64,000 bases of DNA from Methylomonas sp. LW13 (GCF_016865255.1 NZ_CP033381.1:4464001-4528000), one strand, 5' to 3'. Positions 26,519 through 36,396 are shown, counted from the stretch's first letter. Notes: generated by a model from the letters alone, not told the origin. Translations and numbers: made by a program.

Positions 26519-27757
26519 TTAGATAGCGGCGGCTTTCAAACCGGCTCGACGCGCACGATTAGCTTTACGCTTTTTCAACCAATGGATCAGGCCGGTTACC
26601 ATCATCACTAACGGCGCAAACCCCGCCACTAGTACCGCGATGCGCCCTGGAGTACCGAGAATCTCGCCGTTATGCAAAGGCAGTTGCAAATTGATAAAAG
26701 CGTTACCGGCGTTGAATTTTTTCGGGTCGCGCACCGCCAAAATCGCGCCGTCGTATTGATCGACCCAAAAGCTGGTAGAGCCTTTGCTGCGCAGTTCGTC
26801 GGACTGCCGAGCAGAGACCATGTAACTGCCGTTTTCACCGACCGGCAGGAAAATCCGTTGAATCTGAATCCCTGGATACGCGGCTTGAATATTGGCCTTG
26901 ACTATCTCCGGTTGAATTACCGTGCCGCCATTTGCTGTTGATTTGATACCGCGCGGCATGTCTTCGAGAGGTGAGAAAAAATTAACCGCCGGTTTAAACA
27001 ACTGCGGCAGATTGAAATACACCCCGGAGAAGGCCACTGCCAACATGACTATAGCCGTATAGATACCGGTGGTTTTGTGTAGATCGAAATTAAAGCGCGT
27101 GGAGCTGGCGTTACGTTTAATCAGAAAAGCCTGCTTGATTTTGCCGAGTTTCGGCCACCACAAATAAATGCCGGTAACCGTCAATACCAAGGTCAACAAG
27201 GAGGTAATTCCCATGACCAGCTTACCGAAATCACCCGCCAAAAGGCTGAAATGCAGGCGCAAAATAAATGTCATCAAGGCGTCGTTTCTATCTCGGTCGC
27301 CAAGCACCTGACCGGTGTACGGATTCACCATAACTTCGTGAAAGTGATGATTGTGGCCCTTGTGGCCCGGCATCGCCGCCGCTTGATAACGCACGATGAG
27401 CGCTTCACTCGGGTCCTCAGGCATCTGTAGATGGGAGGGTGGCTCTGAAATGGGCGAGACGCGGTTCGCGATTGCCACTAAATCCGCAATGGGTAACCAG
27501 CGTTCGCCAACGGCCACGCTCATCATGTCGGGATTGAGCCACTTATCCAAAGTATGCTCGTAAACCAAGAGGCTGCCGGTAACCCCGGCAATCACCAGTA
27601 GCGTACCCAACCACAAGGAAATATACAGATGCAATTTCAACAGACACTTGCGCAGAGTGATTTTCTTGAAAGCGGTTTTGAAATTGTCTAAAAAGGACCC
27701 CGAAACTAATTTGTCGGACAATTTTTGTTCCGACACAAAAGGATAACTTGTGGACAT
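26519..27757 (-). CDS. PepSY-associated membrane protein (iron-regulated type)
   Basis: Inner-membrane protein of 412 residues with four membrane helices: about 45-67 (LYISLWLGTLLVIAGVTGSL), 185-205, 235-255 and 380-400. Two periplasmic PepSY-like regions lie between. A histidine-rich segment, PGHKGHNHHFHEV, near 130-142 may bind metal. Such proteins commonly accompany siderophore receptors and are thought to help reduce or pass on iron. It is transcribed just before the TonB receptor; a hairpin with arms CGGCGCG/CGCGCCG lies between them at 26469-26488. Confidence 0.85.
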   Translation of the reverse strand: MSTSYPFVSEQKLSDKLVSGSFLDNFKTAFKKITLRKCLLKLHLYISLWLGTLLVIAGVTGSLLVYEHTLDKWLNPDMMSVAVGERWLPIADLVAIANRVSPISEPPSHLQMPEDPSEALIVRYQAAAMPGHKGHNHHFHEVMVNPYTGQVLGDRDRNDALMTFILRLHFSLLAGDFGKLVMGITSLLTLVLTVTGIYLWWPKLGKIKQAFLIKRNASSTRFNFDLHKTTGIYTAIVMLAVAFSGVYFNLPQLFKPAVNFFSPLEDMPRGIKSTANGGTVIQPEIVKANIQAAYPGIQIQRIFLPVGENGSYMVSARQSDELRSKGSTSFWVDQYDGAILAVRDPKKFNAGNAFINLQLPLHNGEILGTPGRIAVLVAGFAPLVMMVTGLIHWLKKRKANRARRAGLKAAAI

Positions 27758-28070
27758 TACGACGCTCCCGAACCTTTTAACTACGCTGAATAAAGCAGTG
27801 ATTTATAAAATTTTCCAGCGACAACAGCCATCCCTTTCTATCGAAACTATGTTAATTAGCCGAGCGTCAGACAGCCATACAGTGGTTATCCACCAACACT
27901 TGCTCACCTTGAAGAATGCGAATATTTCTGTTGCGTGACTAAGACTTTAAACCTCCGGAAGGCAGCCTAGTTAATCGCGGGAGATCAGGCACGAAACATG
28001 CTGAACCTTGTTAATCTTCAGAAAATACTCCGCTCCATCCACACAGCATTGAATGTATAGAGAGAACCCA

Positions 28071-29678
28071 ATGAACAACCTTGCAGACGCTGTCATTAGC
28101 TACCACAACCGCACCAAACACCAATTAAATGCCTACGCCAAAGGCCCGGAGTCTTTGGATTGGGACGATCAGCCCAATCCGTTTCGGCGTTTTAGCGGTT
28201 GTGAAGCGGTAAAACTGCCGCCACCTGGTGCCGAGCTAAGTTGTTTGTTCGCGGACTTGGATAAACCGGACCGGATAGCGCCGCAGCCGTTAAACCGGAC
28301 CAATCTTGGCCTGTTATTGGAATTATCGTTCGGCTTGTCGGCCTGGAAGCAGTTTGGTCCGGACCGCTGGGCTTTGCGCTGCAATCCGTCCAGCGGCAAT
28401 TTGCATCCCACCGAAGCTTATGTGCTTTGTACCGATGAGGAGTTATTACAAGCCGGTGTCTATCACTACGTCAGTCACGATCATCATCTGGAGCGGCGCA
28501 GCCGGTTTACTGCGGAAACGGCGGGTAAAGAAGTCTATATTGGCCTGTCCTCAATTCATTGGCGAGAAGCCTGGAAATACGGCGAACGAGCCTTTCGCTA
28601 CTGCCAACACGACATCGGTCATGCACTGGCCGCGCTGAGTTATGCCGCCGCCTGCTTGGGTTGGTCGATAGAATTGCTGAGCGAGACTGCCGATGCCGAC
28701 ATCGCCGCCTGGCTGGGGCTGGATCGCAGCGAGGATTTTGTCGCCACCGAGCACGAAGCGCCGGATTTAATCTGCCGGCTGCTTGCCAGCCAAACGGCGG
28801 ACGTTGAGTTTTCCACCGCACATTTAGCAGCCCTTAGCCAAAGCGCCGAATGGTTCGGGAAGGCCGAGCGCTTGAGCGGCAGGCATTTTTACCGTTGGCC
28901 GATTATCGATGAAGTCTCCGCCCAAGCCGTCAAGCCGACGACAGTTGCCGAACGTTTAACCCTGCCGAACCTGGATTTACCTGCGCCCAGCCACAACCTG
29001 CCTGCCAGCGTGTTGATTCGCCAACGCCGTAGCGCGCAGCACTTTAACGGCAAATCCCCGGAGCTGCCCTTGGCCGATTTTCACAGAATACTGGCCGCGC
29101 TGCTGCCCAACGCCAAACCGCCTTTTACTGCCTGGAATTGGCCGGCGCAAGTCAATATCGTCTTATTTGTGCATCGGGTGGCCGGCCTGGAACCGGGCTT
29201 ATATGTGCTGCCGCGCACAGCGGATGCGGCGGCGGAATTAAAACCGCTTTGTTCTGCCGATTACGAATGGCAGGCCGTCGAGGCACCGTTCGAATTTTAT
29301 CGGCTGACGGCCGGCAGCGTCAGGCAAGCAGCGAAAACCCTGTCCTGCCACCAACCCATCGCCAGCGACAGCGCGTTCAGCTTAGGGATGTTGGCGCGTT
29401 TTGCCGACAATGTGGACACCGAAGCCTGGCGCTATCGGCGGCTGTTCTGGGAAAGCGGCCTACTGGGGCAGATTTTATACCTGGAAGCGGAAGCCGCCGG
29501 CGTGCGCGGCACCGGCATCGGCTGTTTTTTTGACGATGCGGTACACGGTGTGTTGGGTTTAAAAGATAACGACTGGCAAAGCCTATATCACTTTACCATC
29601 GGCGAACCGCTGGACGACAGCCGGCTGCAAACCTTTCCGGCCTATGCGCATTTGAGCGAGTCGGCCGCCAGCACCTGA
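28071..29678 (+). CDS. SagB/ThcOx-type nitroreductase-family oxidoreductase, two domains
   Basis: Protein of about 535 residues with two tandem nitroreductase-fold halves. The first (about 70-240) has the conserved NPSSGNLHPTEAYVL and RYCQHDIGHALAALSYAA. The second (about 300-520) starts RQRRSAQHFNG. FMN-dependent SagB/ThcOx enzymes oxidise azolines in modified peptides, but single genes like this, without a cyclodehydratase nearby, are common and unexplained. The start is placed at ATG 28071, with AGAGAG 6 bases upstream, instead of the ATG at 28053. The gene is monocistronic. Confidence 0.82.
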   Translation: MNNLADAVISYHNRTKHQLNAYAKGPESLDWDDQPNPFRRFSGCEAVKLPPPGAELSCLFADLDKPDRIAPQPLNRTNLGLLLELSFGLSAWKQFGPDRWALRCNPSSGNLHPTEAYVLCTDEELLQAGVYHYVSHDHHLERRSRFTAETAGKEVYIGLSSIHWREAWKYGERAFRYCQHDIGHALAALSYAAACLGWSIELLSETADADIAAWLGLDRSEDFVATEHEAPDLICRLLASQTADVEFSTAHLAALSQSAEWFGKAERLSGRHFYRWPIIDEVSAQAVKPTTVAERLTLPNLDLPAPSHNLPASVLIRQRRSAQHFNGKSPELPLADFHRILAALLPNAKPPFTAWNWPAQVNIVLFVHRVAGLEPGLYVLPRTADAAAELKPLCSADYEWQAVEAPFEFYRLTAGSVRQAAKTLSCHQPIASDSAFSLGMLARFADNVDTEAWRYRRLFWESGLLGQILYLEAEAAGVRGTGIGCFFDDAVHGVLGLKDNDWQSLYHFTIGEPLDDSRLQTFPAYAHLSESAAST

Positions 29679-29788
29679 TTCGCTTGAGGTTTGGCACCTG
29701 AGTGACAATCGTTGAAATATTTACGCAACAATCCCGCCGACAATGTTTAGAATCATGGTTTTACCCAGCCAACCACTAAAGGCCCGCC

Positions 29789-30184
29789 ATGAGTTTTAAA
29801 TCCAGCTTAATCCGTTTCGTCATCAAATTAACCCCCAACGCGCTGATCATTTGGGGGGCGAACATCATCATGAAAGGCATCGCCGAGTTGACCCAGTTCA
29901 ACTTCGATCTCGATGCCCGCAAAGTGTATGTGCAGACCCGGCTATATGGCGAGGAACACACCATCGAAGTGACCCTGGAAGATTTTGCGGTATTCAACGA
30001 CGGCGAGTCCTACCGTTTCATCATTCACCACGCCAGCTCCGACCGGCCTTGGCTGAACAACATCCTGGCCAAATTCACCGGCAAAGCCTGGAAAATTCCG
30101 ACCCTGCCGCTGTTTGCCGCGCAATTGGAATTGGTTGCCGAAGTCTTTAGCGCCAAGCCGGTGGTATTGGAGCAAATCGATTGA
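29789..30184 (+). CDS. conserved-looking protein of unknown function
   Basis: A 131-residue protein with a hydrophobic N-terminal third (SLIRFVIKLTPNALIIWGAN) and a beta-strand-rich middle (KVYVQTRLYGEEHTIEVTLE). It has no signal peptide cleavage site and no motif that I can name. It sits between the SagB gene and mnmE (convergent, 18-base gap). Codon use resembles its neighbours. Confidence 0.7.
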   Translation: MSFKSSLIRFVIKLTPNALIIWGANIIMKGIAELTQFNFDLDARKVYVQTRLYGEEHTIEVTLEDFAVFNDGESYRFIIHHASSDRPWLNNILAKFTGKAWKIPTLPLFAAQLELVAEVFSAKPVVLEQID

Positions 30185-30202
30185 TAAGTCCGCGTTAGTC
30201 GC

Positions 30203-31543
30203 TTACTTACCAATGCAAAAACTGGAGAAAATCTCACCTAATAGATCGTCGGAGGTAAATTCGCCGGTGATGGCGGATAAGCTGGTTTGCGCCTGGCGCA
30301 ATTCTTCCGCGACCAGTTCGTGCGCTTGATGCAGCAATTGCTCGGCGGCGCGGTCCACGGCTTGCGCGGCAAGTTGCAAGGCCTGGATGTGGCGGGTTCT
30401 GGCGACAAATACGTTATCCGCACTTTCCGTAAAACCCATGCTTTGTTTCAGGTGTTGGCGCAGCAAATCCAAGCCCAGCCGGTGTTTGATGGAGAGGTGG
30501 ATTTCCGTGCCTTGCGGGGTTTCCAAGACTTGGGCTTGGCCGCCGACCAAATCGATTTTATTAAACACTCTGGTGACGGCGATATTGGCCGGCAGGCTGG
30601 CATCGAGACTGGCGCTGTCCGGGTCGGTGCTGTCTATCAACAATAAAATCCGGTCGGCCTTGGCGATTTCCTGGCGGGCACGGCGGATGCCTTCCTGCTC
30701 GACCGGGTTATCGCTGTCGTGCAAGCCTGCGGTGTCGATGACGTGCAAGGGCATGCCATCCAGCTGAATGCGTTCGCGTAATACGTCGCGGGTGGTGCCG
30801 GCGATGTCTGTGACAATCGCCGCGTCGTGACCGGCTAAGGCGTTTAGCAAACTGGATTTGCCGGCGTTGGGTTTGCCGGCCAATACCACGGTCATACCGT
30901 CGTGTAACAGCCGGCCTTGCTGGGCGGTTTTGCCGATGCCGGCAAGTTTGCTTTGCAAGCGTGCTATGCGCCCCGCCACCACGCCGTCGCCCAGGAAGTC
31001 GATTTCTTCATCGACAAAATCGATGGCCGCTTCGATAAATACCCGCAGTTCGATCAACTCGTCGATCAGTTCGTTGATCTGTTCGGAAAACACGCCCTGC
31101 ATCGACTGCTGGGCGGAACGAACGGCCTGTTCGGTGCCGCTACTGATCAGGTCGGCAATTGCTTCGGCTTGCGCCAGATCGATTTTGTTGTTTAGAAAAG
31201 CTCTTTGACTAAATTCACCGGGGTTAGCCAAGCGCGCTCCCAATTCCAGCACCCGCCGCAACAGCATATCCAGCACCACACTGCCGCCATGGCCTTGCAG
31301 TTCGATAACCTGTTCACCGGTAAACGAAGCCGGCGCGGCAAAATACAGCAGCAAGCCGCTGTCGATTACCCGGCCATCGGCATCAAGGAAGTGAACAAAC
31401 TGGGCGTAGCGGGGTTTGGGAAGAGTTTTGCCGGTGAGGCTTTGGGCGATGCCGGACGCGGATGGCCCGGAGATGCGAATGACGCCGACGCCGCCGTTAC
31501 CGGGCGGCGTGGCAATAGCGGCTATGGTGTCGCCGCCTAGCAT
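30203..31543 (-). CDS. mnmE: tRNA-modifying GTPase MnmE (TrmE)
   Basis: With MnmG, adds the carboxymethylaminomethyl group to uridine 34 of certain tRNAs. The N-terminal tetrahydrofolate-binding domain covers 1-120. The G domain has G1 GKPNAGKS (223-230), DTAGLHD (G3) and NKID (G4). The protein ends with the catalytic CIGK. Its start overlaps the yidC stop (TAATG), the classic gene order after yidC. Confidence 0.96.
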   Translation of the reverse strand: MLGGDTIAAIATPPGNGGVGVIRISGPSASGIAQSLTGKTLPKPRYAQFVHFLDADGRVIDSGLLLYFAAPASFTGEQVIELQGHGGSVVLDMLLRRVLELGARLANPGEFSQRAFLNNKIDLAQAEAIADLISSGTEQAVRSAQQSMQGVFSEQINELIDELIELRVFIEAAIDFVDEEIDFLGDGVVAGRIARLQSKLAGIGKTAQQGRLLHDGMTVVLAGKPNAGKSSLLNALAGHDAAIVTDIAGTTRDVLRERIQLDGMPLHVIDTAGLHDSDNPVEQEGIRRARQEIAKADRILLLIDSTDPDSASLDASLPANIAVTRVFNKIDLVGGQAQVLETPQGTEIHLSIKHRLGLDLLRQHLKQSMGFTESADNVFVARTRHIQALQLAAQAVDRAAEQLLHQAHELVAEELRQAQTSLSAITGEFTSDDLLGEIFSSFCIGK

Positions 31544-33273
31544 TAAGGTACTACGCTATGCTTGTGCGCATCCTCTTCAAGCACGTGTTTAGTGATATAC
31601 CACTGCTGGATGATCGACAAGCTGTTGTTGCAAATCCAGTACAGTACCAAACCGGACGGAAAGAACAGGAAGAACACGGTGAACACGATAGGGAACATTT
31701 TCATCACCTGGGCTTGCAACGGGTCGATAGGCGCCGGATTCAAGCTTTGTTGAATCTTCATGGTGATGCCGTACAAAATCGGCAGCAGATAGAACGGGTC
31801 TTGCGCCGACAAGTCCTGAATCCACAAGGCGAAATCGGCCTGACGCACTTCGACGGTCTCAATCAATACCCAGTACAAGGAGATGAATACCGGAATCTGC
31901 ACCATAATCGGCAAGCAACCGCCCAAAGGGTTGACCTTTTCTTTTTTGTACATCGCCATCATTTCGGTGTTGAATTTCTGGCGGTCTTCACCATAACGCT
32001 CTTGCAGTTCTTTCAAGCGCGGCTGAATCTTGCGCATTTTGGCCATCGACTGAAAGCTGGCTTTCGACAGTTTAAAGAACAAGGCCTTGATGACAAAGGT
32101 GACGCCCAGAATCGCCACGCCCCAATTTTCGACATAACCGTAGATTTGGTTAAGTAGCCAATAAATACCTTTGGCAATCGGCGTCAACCAGCTGTAATCG
32201 ACGGTGAGTTCCAGACCTGGCGCCAAAGCTTCCATGATTGGCTGAATTTTCGGACCTGCAAACAACTGACTGCTAAACACGGCTTCGCCATTGGCTGGAA
32301 CCGTCAAATCGGGGGATAAGGAACCGACCTGGAAACGGGCATCCTTAAGATCGTTGGTGTAAAACTGGGCGTCCTGATCGGCAGGTGGAATCCACGCCGC
32401 TGCAAAATAATGTTGGATCATGCCACTCCAACCGCCTTTGCTGTGCACATTTTCCTTGGCTTTGACGTCGTACTTGTCATCCGCCATATCTTCAAATTTG
32501 ATTTTTTGGAATTTGTCTTTTTCGGTGTAAACCACGCCGCCGGAGAATGTCCGAATAAAGCTGTTGTTGCTTTTGTCGCTGTACTGGGTTCTCACCAGTT
32601 GGTTGTACTGCTTGCCTGACCAGTCCTGTGCGGAATGGTTGCTGACCTTTTGCTCCAGACCAACGGCATAATTGCCGCGTTTGAAGGTGTATGTTTTGGT
32701 AACCGTCAATCCCTGTGGATTAGTCCAGGTCAGGGGGATTCTCAGCTCGTCCTGCCCATCAAGCAACTGATATTCGGTTTTTTCGGCGGTGAACAGGCTT
32801 TTATGATCGGGGGCAGCCAAGGAATTGGCATTGGCAATCAGGCCGCTTTGGGCAAGGTACAGGCTGTCGGGATTGCTGTCGAACAACCGAATCGGATTTA
32901 GGTTTTTCTCCGGAGGCGTCATGCCGATCAGTGCATAAGCTTTGTCGACTACGGTGTTGATTTTCTCGTGCGGATATTTCAACAAATCCAGATTGCGTAG
33001 TGTGCCGCCCTGAGGATCAATTTCCAGCTCGAAAACATCGGTTTTGACTTTGATAACATTTTCAGCAGCTACTTGGGCGACAGTCGGCACCGCAGCAGCC
33101 CGGGCATCTCCCGCCGTTTGTCCGGGGGACACTGTTGCTGCATCACCAGCCAATACGGGTTTATCAGAAACCAGGGCCTGCGGCTTGGGGCCGTAATCGA
33201 TCTGCCACGATTCCCACAGCATGTAGGAGATCATCAACATCGCCATGACCAGTACAAATCTTATGTTATCCAT
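31543..33273 (-). CDS. yidC: membrane protein insertase YidC
   Basis: Inserts and folds inner-membrane proteins, alone or with Sec. The first helix is at residues 4-20 (RFVLVMAMLMISYMLW). A large periplasmic domain covers about 60-345, and the conserved 60KD_IMP core about 365-560 includes WGVAILGVTFVIKALFF and GGCLPIMVQIPVFISLYWVL. Length (576) is typical of gammaproteobacteria. It lies 2 bases after yidD. Confidence 0.96.
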   Translation of the reverse strand: MDNIRFVLVMAMLMISYMLWESWQIDYGPKPQALVSDKPVLAGDAATVSPGQTAGDARAAAVPTVAQVAAENVIKVKTDVFELEIDPQGGTLRNLDLLKYPHEKINTVVDKAYALIGMTPPEKNLNPIRLFDSNPDSLYLAQSGLIANANSLAAPDHKSLFTAEKTEYQLLDGQDELRIPLTWTNPQGLTVTKTYTFKRGNYAVGLEQKVSNHSAQDWSGKQYNQLVRTQYSDKSNNSFIRTFSGGVVYTEKDKFQKIKFEDMADDKYDVKAKENVHSKGGWSGMIQHYFAAAWIPPADQDAQFYTNDLKDARFQVGSLSPDLTVPANGEAVFSSQLFAGPKIQPIMEALAPGLELTVDYSWLTPIAKGIYWLLNQIYGYVENWGVAILGVTFVIKALFFKLSKASFQSMAKMRKIQPRLKELQERYGEDRQKFNTEMMAMYKKEKVNPLGGCLPIMVQIPVFISLYWVLIETVEVRQADFALWIQDLSAQDPFYLLPILYGITMKIQQSLNPAPIDPLQAQVMKMFPIVFTVFFLFFPSGLVLYWICNNSLSIIQQWYITKHVLEEDAHKHSVVP

Positions 33274-33275
33274 TG

Positions 33276-33500
33276 TTATTTACTCAATTTTTCCGGAACA
33301 GGATCAATGCCACCCTCATGAAACGGGTGGCATTTTAATAAGCGTCGAAGCGTGAGGTAAGAGCCTTTGAAAGCACCATGAATCTGGATTGCCTCTAAGC
33401 CATAACTTGAACAGCTGGGATAAAAACGACATCTGGGTCCCAGCAAAGGACTTATGAAGTATTTGTAAAGCTTGATCAGGGTTATGAGAAGGAATCGCAT
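33276..33500 (-). CDS. yidD: membrane protein insertion efficiency factor YidD
   Basis: A 74-residue protein with the family signature [20 protein letters not shown] and a C-terminal [12 protein letters not shown]. It overlaps the rnpA end by 19 bases. It assists YidC-dependent insertion. Confidence 0.95.
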   Translation of the reverse strand: MRFLLITLIKLYKYFISPLLGPRCRFYPSCSSYGLEAIQIHGAFKGSYLTLRRLLKCHPFHEGGIDPVPEKLSK

Positions 33501-33850
33501 CGATCTACCAGTTTAAGCCAATGCCTTTCCAATGACTTCCTCAATATCGGCGAGGCCGCATTTGCTGCATCGCCTCGTGCCAAAACAACAATATCAATGC
33601 CGACGATATGTTGACGCTGTAATCTAAAACTTTCCCTGACAGCCCTTTTAATGCGGTTCCTTGCGACTGCTTTTTTTATAGTTTTTTTTGCGATGGCCAA
33701 ACCCAACCGCGGATGCGGCAGGATATTGCTCGTCGCCAACACCGTAAAATATTTATCTGTGGACTTTACGGGATTGGTAAATACTTTTTTATACTCAGCG
33801 GGCGTCCCTAGCCGATACTGATCGGGAAAGCCGAAATCTTCCGCCGACAA
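33482..33850 (-). CDS. rnpA: ribonuclease P protein component
   Basis: Basic protein of 122 residues that binds RNase P RNA. The signature [16 protein letters not shown] is near residues 68-83, and [16 protein letters not shown] precedes it. The frame begins with TTG at 33850, directly abutting the rpmH stop codon, so translation is likely coupled. No ATG lies near. Confidence 0.93.
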   Translation of the reverse strand: MSAEDFGFPDQYRLGTPAEYKKVFTNPVKSTDKYFTVLATSNILPHPRLGLAIAKKTIKKAVARNRIKRAVRESFRLQRQHIVGIDIVVLARGDAANAASPILRKSLERHWLKLVDRCDSFS

Positions 33851-33985
33851 TTAAACCGTCAGCGATGCGCGGCCTTTCGCTCTGCGCGCATTGATCACTT
33901 TGCGACCGCCCACAGTAGCCATTCTGGCACGAAAGCCGTGAGTTCTAGCGCGTTTGATTTTGCTGGGTTGATAAGTTCTTTTCAT
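33851..33985 (-). CDS. rpmH: 50S ribosomal protein L34
   Basis: A 44-residue basic protein beginning [20 protein letters not shown] and ending GRASLTV, an almost invariant family. It is the first gene of the rpmH-rnpA-yidD-yidC-mnmE group. Confidence 0.97.
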   Translation of the reverse strand: MKRTYQPSKIKRARTHGFRARMATVGGRKVINARRAKGRASLTV

Positions 33986-34029
33986 GTGCTACTGCCTTTG
34001 GTGATAAAAACGGATAAAAAAGGCTGCGA

Positions 34030-34058
34030 ATCATACGTGACAGGCTTGCCAGTGTCAA
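34030..34058 (-). promoter_or_regulatory. sigma-70 promoter of rpmH
   Basis: Minus strand: TTGACA (34058-34053), 17 bases, TATGAT (34035-34030). This near-consensus promoter is about 45 bases before rpmH. The usual divergent dnaA gene is absent; a lipoprotein gene lies on the other side. Confidence 0.85.
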
Positions 34059-34146
34059 TTTGACTTGTAAATTTCCAAAACAGTGCAAAATGGACTACTC
34101 TCTGGAACACTAACAATGCATTCAGCATTAATGAAGGAGACTTGTC

Positions 34147-34539
34147 ATGCATAAATTACCGTTTAAATCGATTTTAGCAACCAGCCTGTTAGTCGCCGGT
34201 TGCGCCACCACCACCGGCTGGACTCCCACGGTGGACACCTATAACGATCCCAATGCGTTCCGCTTGAATCAGGATATGCAGGAATGCGAGCAACTGGCTT
34301 CGCAATCGTCCAGCACCGTTAAAGACACTGCCACCGGCGCAGCAGTTGGCGGCTTGATAGGCGCTGCGGGCGGCGCGGCCATTGGCGCGGTAGTCGGCAA
34401 CCCCGGCACCGGTGCAGCCATTGGCGCAGCGGCCGGCGGCATTGGCGGCGGCGCTCAGCAAGGCATACAAGCCAACGACCGCTACAAAAATGCCTATCGC
34501 AACTGCCTGAGACAGCGCGGCCATAACGTCGTCAATTAA
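34147..34539 (+). CDS. glycine-zipper lipoprotein
   Basis: Predicted outer-membrane lipoprotein: signal peptide with lipobox LLVAGC (Cys19). A glycine-zipper region at about 60-105, rich in GGxxG and GAAxG steps (GAAVGGLIGAAGGAAIGAVV), can insert in membranes. The C-terminus has a cysteine pair (Cys46 and Cys123). The ribosome binding site GGAG lies 9 bases before the ATG. Function unknown; the fold is shared by SlyB-like and OmpA-linked proteins. Confidence 0.85.
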   Translation: MHKLPFKSILATSLLVAGCATTTGWTPTVDTYNDPNAFRLNQDMQECEQLASQSSSTVKDTATGAAVGGLIGAAGGAAIGAVVGNPGTGAAIGAAAGGIGGGAQQGIQANDRYKNAYRNCLRQRGHNVVN

Positions 34540-34561
34540 TCTGCATTAAGCCGTCACTATT

Positions 34562-35596
34562 TTGGAGGCATTGGTTTCGTTTATCGGTGTTGCGATCATC
34601 ATTGTGCTGGTATTCGATTACACCAACGGTTTTCATGATGCCTCCAATATCATTGCCAGCGTCATCGCATCCCGCGCTATGACGCCGGTGCAGGCGGTTT
34701 TAGTGGTGGCAATCTTCGAATTCCTGGGGCCGCTGCTAGGCGGAACCGCCGTCGCCAACACAGTCGGCACCCTGCTGGATCTATCCTCCATTCCCAAAGC
34801 GGATGCGCTGTTAATCGTAGCCTCCGGACTTTTCGCCGCAGTATTCTGGAATTTGGTTACTTGGTGGCACGGCTTACCATCGTCGTCATCACACGCGCTG
34901 ATGGGCGGCTTGATCGGCGCCACGCTAATCGGCATAGGCAGCAAACCCATAGATTGGGGATTCAACGCTTTAAGTGAAGGCCGCATACATGGCTTCAGTA
35001 AAATTCTACTGGCTTTATTGCTCTCGCCCGTCCTGGGCTTTCTGGTGGGCTTTATCATTCAGCGACTGACGATGTTCTTATTGCGGTCCGCATCGCCAAG
35101 CGTTAATCGGCAGCTGCGTAACGCCCAATGGCTGACCGCCGCCGCGCTGGCCTTTTCACACGGCGCCAACGACGCGCAAAAAAGCATGGGCGTGTTGACC
35201 TTGATTTTGTTACTTAGCGGGGAAATCGACAGCTTTAAAGTGCCAGGCTGGGTGATGTTGTTTTGCGCCAGCGCAATGACAGCAGGCGTATTGACCGGCG
35301 GCTGGCGTATCGTGCGGACCTTAGGTTTTGCCATTTATAAAATCCGCCCAATCCACGCGCTAAACGCACAGCTGAGCGCATGCCTGACTATTTTCGGCAG
35401 CTCACTACTCGGCGCCCCGGTGTCCACGACGCACGTTGTAGCATCGGCCATCATGGGTATTGGTGCATCTGATCGCCCCAGAGCGGTACGCTGGGGAAAA
35501 GCCTTGGAAATTTTGCGAACCTGGCTGATCACCATCCCCGGCGCGGCCATGATCGCCTGCATCAGTTTTCTGATATTCGACTACTCTCTCAAATAG
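34562..35596 (+). CDS. pitA: low-affinity inorganic phosphate transporter (Pit family)
   Basis: Inner-membrane phosphate permease of 344 residues with about ten hydrophobic segments and the two inverted Pit repeats. The first holds DYTNGFHDASNIIA (about 17-30) and the second FSHGANDAQKSMG (about 198-210). The start is TTG at 34562 with no strong ribosome binding site; a TTG at 34571 is another option. The downstream DUF47 protein forms the usual Pit partner pair. Confidence 0.9.
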   Translation: MEALVSFIGVAIIIVLVFDYTNGFHDASNIIASVIASRAMTPVQAVLVVAIFEFLGPLLGGTAVANTVGTLLDLSSIPKADALLIVASGLFAAVFWNLVTWWHGLPSSSSHALMGGLIGATLIGIGSKPIDWGFNALSEGRIHGFSKILLALLLSPVLGFLVGFIIQRLTMFLLRSASPSVNRQLRNAQWLTAAALAFSHGANDAQKSMGVLTLILLLSGEIDSFKVPGWVMLFCASAMTAGVLTGGWRIVRTLGFAIYKIRPIHALNAQLSACLTIFGSSLLGAPVSTTHVVASAIMGIGASDRPRAVRWGKALEILRTWLITIPGAAMIACISFLIFDYSLK

Positions 35597-35610
35597 CCGC
35601 TGTAATCTTC

Positions 35611-36252
35611 ATGTCATCTCCCAAGCTTTCACTGGCCTCCCGGCTGTTTCAGCGAATATTCCCGAAAACCGCCGACTTCTATCTATTGCTGCACCAACAG
35701 TGCCAGCAGGTCTGCGTCACCGTCGATAATCTCGTCCGTTTCATGGCCAGCGAATCAGTCGAAGCCGGCAAGATGTTGAAAGAAGACGAACACGAAGCCG
35801 ACCGGATCCGCATGCACAACCTACACGAACTAAACAGCTCGTTTGCCACACCGATTGATCGCGAAGACATTTATCGCGCCATCGCCTCTATGGACAGCAT
35901 CGTTACCTATTGCAAAAGCACGTATAACGAGATGGAAGCCCTGGAACTGAACCCCGACAGCCATTCGCAAGCGATGGTCATTGAGTTGCAAGTGGGCATC
36001 AAAGCACTGGAGCGCGGCTTCGCCGTATTAGGCAAAGCCCCCGCCGAGGCCGAGCAACAGGCCTTTGCCGCCCGCCACTCGGAGCGCCGCATCGAGAAGA
36101 TGTACCGCAAGGCCATCGCCGATTTATTCCAAGGCGATGACTACTTGAATATGTTTAAACAACGCGAACTTTATCGGCATTTGTCCAATGCCGCCGACAA
36201 GGTTCATGCCACCGCGAATGTACTGGAAGACATCATCGTCAAACTGGGCTGA
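35611..36252 (+). CDS. DUF47/PhoU-like phosphate transport accessory protein
   Basis: All-helical protein of 213 residues of the TIGR00153/PhoU-like family, begun by RLFQRIFPKTADFYLLLHQQ. It contains EDEHEADRIRMHNLHEL, whose acidic residues match the metal-binding motif of PhoU folds. It is encoded 14 bases after the Pit gene and likely regulates it. Confidence 0.9.
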   Translation: MSSPKLSLASRLFQRIFPKTADFYLLLHQQCQQVCVTVDNLVRFMASESVEAGKMLKEDEHEADRIRMHNLHELNSSFATPIDREDIYRAIASMDSIVTYCKSTYNEMEALELNPDSHSQAMVIELQVGIKALERGFAVLGKAPAEAEQQAFAARHSERRIEKMYRKAIADLFQGDDYLNMFKQRELYRHLSNAADKVHATANVLEDIIVKLG

Positions 36253-36396
36253 ATAGTGCGGCAAGCCGTTTAAAATAGCCGGGTGCAGCCCGTTATTTTC
36301 AAGGGCAGAATGCGTCCGGCATCGCCCCCAAAAGCCCCAACATCCATGCTACAATCTGCCCCGGTTTAAATCCTGTTACTCAAAGAGGTTCACTTC

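Noticed and set aside
27886..27894. TTATCCACC, a DnaA-box-like word
   Set aside because: A single copy without neighbours or an AT-rich unwinding region; not evidence of an origin.
27750..27938. 62-codon frame in the gap between the PepSY and SagB genes
   Set aside because: Overlaps the PepSY gene start on the other strand and has no ribosome binding site; treated as non-coding promoter region.
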